A DNA stretch of 64,000 bases from Paracoccus kondratievae (GTDB lineage: Bacteria; Pseudomonadota; Alphaproteobacteria; Rhodobacterales; Rhodobacteraceae), in NCBI RefSeq assembly GCF_009301415.1, contig NZ_CP045072.1, positions 1,913,001 to 1,977,000 on the forward strand. The letters run 5' to 3'. A program made the position numbers and the translations under genes. The first letter of the stretch is position 1. The number at the start of each line of letters is the position of its first letter. This document shows, piece by piece, positions 62,925 to 64,000 of the stretch. The notes under the pieces were generated by a model. The model saw only the letters and a program-made list of their open reading frames with translations. It was not told where the DNA came from and ran no database searches.

Positions 62925-63410
62925 TCAATTCTCCGGCTGCAATACGCTGCGGACCCGGCCCGAAGCATTGGCCGTGCCGCTTTCCAGATTTACCATGACC
63001 CGCTCACCGGCCAGCACATTGCTGCCCTGGGTCAGCAGCACGTCGCCAGTCAGTACGACGGTGCCGCTTTCGACATTGTAGTCAGCGGCGCGGGCCTCGG
63101 CCGCGTCCTGTCCGCTGACCAGGGTGACGTTCCCTTCTGCATGCAGGGCGCTGATGCGGCGCTGGTCTCCCTGGGCATAAGTCACGGTCACGCTGTCGGC
63201 TGACAGCCGCATCGCGCCCTGCCCGATCAGCACATGACCCGAAAATGTGGCCTTCCCGGTCTTTTGATCGACGCTCAGCGAATCAGCAGTAACTTCGACC
63301 GGCGCCTTGATGTCCTGCGCCCTGCCGAACCCTGTAGTCTGCGCCTGCACCGATCCTGCTGCCAGCACAAGCGACAGGATCACGGGCAAAAGCGGTCCGG
63401 GCCGGATCAT
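62925..63410 (-). CDS. lptA: LPS transport periplasmic protein LptA
   Basis: LptA bridges the periplasm for LPS. The 161-residue product has a signal peptide (LLPVILSLVLAAGSVQA then QTTG) and OstA-type beta-jellyroll repeats: VEVTADSLSVDQKTGKATFS, GQGAMRLSADSVTVTYAQ and ALHAEGNVTLVSG. AAAGGA precedes the ATG at 63410. It sits between lptC and lptB. Confidence 0.92.
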   Translation of the reverse strand: MIRPGPLLPVILSLVLAAGSVQAQTTGFGRAQDIKAPVEVTADSLSVDQKTGKATFSGHVLIGQGAMRLSADSVTVTYAQGDQRRISALHAEGNVTLVSGQDAAEARAADYNVESGTVVLTGDVLLTQGSNVLAGERVMVNLESGTANASGRVRSVLQPEN

Positions 63411-63462
63411 CGGATTTCCTTTCTGGCGCCTGTGACAGCCCCTCTGTGGCGGCGGCACCGGG

Positions 63463-64000
63463 TCATGGCCGGTATATCAAGCGGACTCCGCCGCTTAAAT
63501 CAAGCACATGATCGCCGCTGCCCCGTCCTGAAGGGCGCAATTCCATCTGCCCGGCCGTCAGTTCGCCGAAGGGGGCAAGGACATTCACCTCGCGGTCCGA
63601 GACGACCGTGCCTGCGATGGTCGAGGCCAGGAACTGGGGCGCGGTCACCACCCAGCCATCGGCTGTGGTCATACGCACGCCATCGCCCAGCAGGACCTGT
63701 TCGCCCTCGAGCGCGGCCGAGCCGGCGCTGACATCCGCCGCCCTGCCATCACGGGCGCGCAAGGTCATGTGCACCGTCTGCGCCTGTCCCTCGCCCTGCC
63801 CGCCATCGGGCCGCGCCTCGGCGGCCGTGATACTGAGCTGCGCCCCGTCATCCGTCACCCCGGCATAGGTCGGGCTGGTCACTGCCTGACGTTCGGCCAG
63901 CTCGCGCGGGTCGACATCGGCGTAGGGGATGCTCGCATCGGGGTCGGGGTTGCGGCCCAGCAGAAACAGCACCGATAAAAGCGCCAGCGCCGACAGCGGC
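63463..64000 (-). CDS. lptC: LPS export system protein LptC (partial, start beyond the window)
   Basis: The frame is open to the end of the window. The visible part starts with a membrane helix (PLSALALLSVLFLLGR), then the periplasmic LptC jellyroll with LAERQAVTSPTYAGVTDDGA, SAALEGEQVLLGDGVRMTTA and LTAGQMELRPSG. LptC passes LPS from LptBFG to LptA, which is encoded next. The first residues lie past base 64000. Confidence 0.88.
   Translation of the reverse strand, partial: PLSALALLSVLFLLGRNPDPDASIPYADVDPRELAERQAVTSPTYAGVTDDGAQLSITAAEARPDGGQGEGQAQTVHMTLRARDGRAADVSAGSAALEGEQVLLGDGVRMTTADGWVVTAPQFLASTIAGTVVSDREVNVLAPFGELTAGQMELRPSGRGSGDHVLDLSGGVRLIYRP

Overview
This 64 kb window is GC-rich chromosomal DNA of an alphaproteobacterium, most likely Paracoccus or another close member of the Rhodobacteraceae. 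The grounds are the petP-petR regulator pair, the rimP-nusA-ylxR-infB and lptC-lptA-lptB-hpf-ptsN orders, several families common in Rhodobacterales (DUF1127, DUF1178, DUF2478, DUF2794), and dense coding with many 1-4 bp start/stop overlaps. The genus is an inference. I see no insertion sequence, prophage, integrase, CRISPR array, rRNA or tRNA. Most of the window is core housekeeping DNA, with one accessory iron island at about 20.0-29.7 kb.

Layout. 1-5.1 kb: end of a PiT phosphate transporter, a thiamine-diphosphate (ThDP) enzyme, a small phosphatase, smpB, and a coupled pair (sseA plus an aspartate/aromatic aminotransferase) that could carry cysteine to 3-mercaptopyruvate and then move its sulfur. 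5.2-9.6 kb: an anchored OmpA-family protein with a repetitive tail, ubiA, rsmE. 9.8-12.7 kb: a DUF1127 microprotein, msrA-prmA, a P1 peptidase. 12.8-15.6 kb: pyrB-pyrC-plsY, in which pyrC has lost its catalytic residues and looks like a structural pseudo-dihydroorotase. 15.7-20.1 kb: a SUMT-type methyltransferase, DUF2478, a TusA-like protein, an AEC transporter, a crotonase, DUF2794, a cytochrome b561-like protein.

20.2-29.7 kb: the iron island. It holds a complete EntF-type C-A-T-TE peptide synthetase with the serine code, a small membrane ORF, an esterase of the Fes/IroE type, a YncE-like beta-propeller with a TGA-N9-TCA iron-rhodo-box upstream, and a full FecCD-type ABC importer. No catechol-synthesis gene and no TonB-dependent receptor lie in the window, so the pathway must be completed elsewhere or is unusual.

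29.7-38.1 kb: DUF1178, a Kdo-transferase-like gene overlapping rpe, then a five-gene coupled chain hslO-nudL-cca-ABC exporter-RNA methyltransferase. 38.2-40.5 kb: three exported envelope proteins (two L,D-transpeptidases, one CAP lipoprotein) around a gene-free 344 bp stretch that may encode a structured RNA. 40.6-46.7 kb: hemH, a methyltransferase, comF, glutaredoxin-nitrilase-MarR, ubiG, proline iminopeptidase. 46.7-52.3 kb: the nusA-infB operon with a promoter and an intrinsic terminator in its leader. 52.4-58.3 kb: a 42-codon small gene, mutT-argJ-ppiC (argJ carries a basic N-terminal extension), secA. 58.3-64 kb: petR-petP, ilvE, a small protein, and ptsN-hpf-lptB-lptA-lptC, lacking the rpoN gene that often sits between lptB and hpf.
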